From the NCBI GenBank assembly GCA_003024785.1, contig PUQB01000064.1, positions 558,001 to 622,000 on the forward strand: a stretch of 64,000 bases of DNA, read 5' to 3'. Shown in pieces: positions 62,580 to 64,000 of this stretch. The notes beneath the pieces are model-generated. The model did no database searches. It was not told the DNA's origin and saw nothing but the letters and a program-made list of their open reading frames with translations. The position numbers and the translations under genes were made by a program. The DNA is from Selaginella tamariscina. Taxonomy: Eukaryota > Streptophyta > Lycopodiopsida > Selaginellales > Selaginellaceae. Within the stretch, counting starts at the first letter, position 1, and the number at the start of each line of letters is the position of its first letter.

Positions 62580-63977
62580 ATGAGGGCTTGTGTAAGCTGC
62601 GCGCTTGGTTTTGGTGCTCCGGATGTCAAATCGACTGACAAGTTTAGAAAGCCAAGCAAGAATTTCCCCAATGGAGGTGAACACGTCGACATCCGGCCTG
62701 TCAAAATGTGGGGCAAACCCATACGGCATCCCCTTGAGATCAAAGATGAATTCATTTGGAACATTGAGTGGAGGCCATTTTTAGATGATGAGTCGCAAAC
62801 ATCACCTTCTTTGCCAGCATCCCAGGCGAGTTAATACAAATTTGATTTTATATACAGGTCTTTTACAGGAACATGAATCAAGCACGGGATTTCTGAGCTT
62901 CCAACCGAGTCATGGAGATTGATAGGTGCTTAGTATTTTAATATTAAGTTTTGTACGCAATCTTCATTTGCAGAATAGACGTTGATTTAACCAAAGAGCT
63001 TTTGAACCCTGTGGAGAGATCAAGAGAGAGAGATTGGAAACCATGGATATCCAAAGGCCAGTGCACAACAAACTGGCGTTATGCACCAACCCGTAACGAG
63101 CGGAAGCAATGGCACCGTGCTAGAAAAGCCATGGTCAGTTATATCCACTGGCTAAGAATTCTGACTGTATACACGTATGACAGTATTCATTACCTGGTGA
63201 TGACAAATTAACCGCATTGGTTTCGACAGAGGAGCTAGAAAGAGAGAAATACAAGCAGGTACTACTAAATTGAACGATAAGAGTATAATTTAATTATGTA
63301 ACAAATCATGGCAAATAAATACGGATGCAACTTCAGAATAATAAATATCCACCGTACAATCTCAATGTAACAGTGAAAATAATGATAATATGAATGCTGC
63401 AGTTGAAGTCGAAGTTGCAGTTGCTTACTGTTGGCATCGGAGGTGCTGGAACACTTTGTGCTTGTGTAGTATATTCTCCTGCTGTTGCATTGAGGTAACT
63501 AGTCTCTGTATATAGTTATATATATAATTGTAGATGCCCTCTATAGCTACGGAATCGGTTTGCTTGGTTCCCTTGCGTATGTGCGGATGTTAGGAAACAG
63601 CGTGGACGCGTTCGGTCGTGGAGATATTAAAGGAGCCGTAAGGTAAAAAAGTGTGCAGTTTTGGAGTTGAGTGTTAATCGTTTTTTTACCTGCCAGTGGT
63701 GCTGTTGGGCAACCAAGACTCCTAGTTCCTGTTGTACTGACAATGGCGTTCAATCGATGGAACGAGTAAGATTCAGTTCATAGGATATTAAGCATTCTTA
63801 TGTTTGTCTTTTCCCCTTCTCCTTTGCAGGCTGCTGGTTCCAGAATTTGGAATAACACAGTTACAGTTGATTCCAATGCTAATCGGTTTTTTCACTTACA
63901 AAATTGCCACTGTTGTTCAAGTGATTCAAGACGGACTTTCCAGCTACAAAACAGAAAGTGTCAACCGCCTGGAATGA
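62580..63977 (+). CDS. CGL160: CGL160, chloroplast ATP-synthase assembly factor, one frame break
   Basis: CONSERVED ONLY IN THE GREEN LINEAGE 160 is a thylakoid membrane protein that promotes c-ring and CF1 joining during chloroplast ATP-synthase assembly. Exons: 62,580-62,825; 62,869-62,925; 62,974-63,133; 63,184-63,258; 63,403-63,494; 63,547-63,642; 63,697-63,765; 63,830-63,977. Intron 1 is 43 nt and GC-AG (CAG|gcgagt). About 313 residues: transit-peptide-like N-terminus, the stromal block WGKPIRHPLEIKDEFIWN, STGFLSF...VMEID, APTRNERKQWHRARKAM, then the Atp1/UncI-like membrane part LLTVGIGGAGTLCACVVYSP, GLLGSLAYVRMLGNSVDAF, QPRLLVPVVLTMAFNRWNE and LQLIPMLIGFFTYKIATVVQ. Exon 2 has one extra base at 62,900-62,902 (TTCCAACC). 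Exon 1 overlaps the PPR open-frame extension. Confidence 0.92.
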
Positions 63978-64000
63978 TATACCCTAGTTCAAGACGGACT

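Noticed and set aside
62445-62729. N-terminal extension of the PPR open frame
   Set aside because: It overlaps CGL160 exon 1, whose sequence is conserved, and does not look like a targeting peptide.

Overview
This is nuclear DNA from a seedless land plant. Intron-bearing genes for AUGMIN subunit 4, the chloroplast ATP-synthase assembly factor CGL160, a pentatricopeptide-repeat (PPR) protein and an EDR4/DUF3133 protein place it in the green plant lineage. A MORN3-like gene, whose relatives belong to sperm flagella, fits a plant with swimming sperm rather than a flowering plant. Nearly all introns are 43-77 nt, which recalls Selaginella-type lycophytes. That placement is inference; no species can be named from the sequence alone.

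Layout. Positions 1-7,400 hold decayed retroelement sequence, AT-rich DNA and a dimeric tandem repeat. A compact gene island follows at 7,875-11,010 (EDR4-like, then MORN3-like, 168 bp apart, same strand). From 11,700 to about 22,430 there is a roughly symmetric block: a decayed minus-strand DUF7869-type gene, an array of GGCGGGATTAATCCCGCC palindromes at about 45-bp spacing, a 3-kb AT-rich and microsatellite core, a second palindrome array, and a plus-strand multi-exon gene of unknown family. A broken NIF/FCP1-like phosphatase gene lies at 22.7-23.8 kb. From 24 to 46 kb the window is almost all Ty3/gypsy (Metaviridae-type) LTR retrotransposon sequence, including a solo LTR inside an older reverse transcriptase and an LTR-internal-LTR-internal-LTR array. 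The AUGMIN4 gene (46,736-48,691) is an island, followed by more LTR fragments, a tRNA-like SINE head and a chromodomain-bearing 3' element end with its LTR (56,045-57,789). An unrecognised coding-like stretch (58.4-60.75 kb) leads to a head-to-head pair, PPR (minus) and CGL160 (plus), that ends the window.

The genes do not form one pathway. They are housekeeping or organelle genes in small islands between transposons. Four of the five recognisable host genes carry single-base frame breaks, mostly at short homopolymers, while their splice sites and domains are otherwise intact. Consensus sequence errors explain this better than decay. The most unusual structure is the pair of dyad-rich palindrome arrays between two divergent genes.
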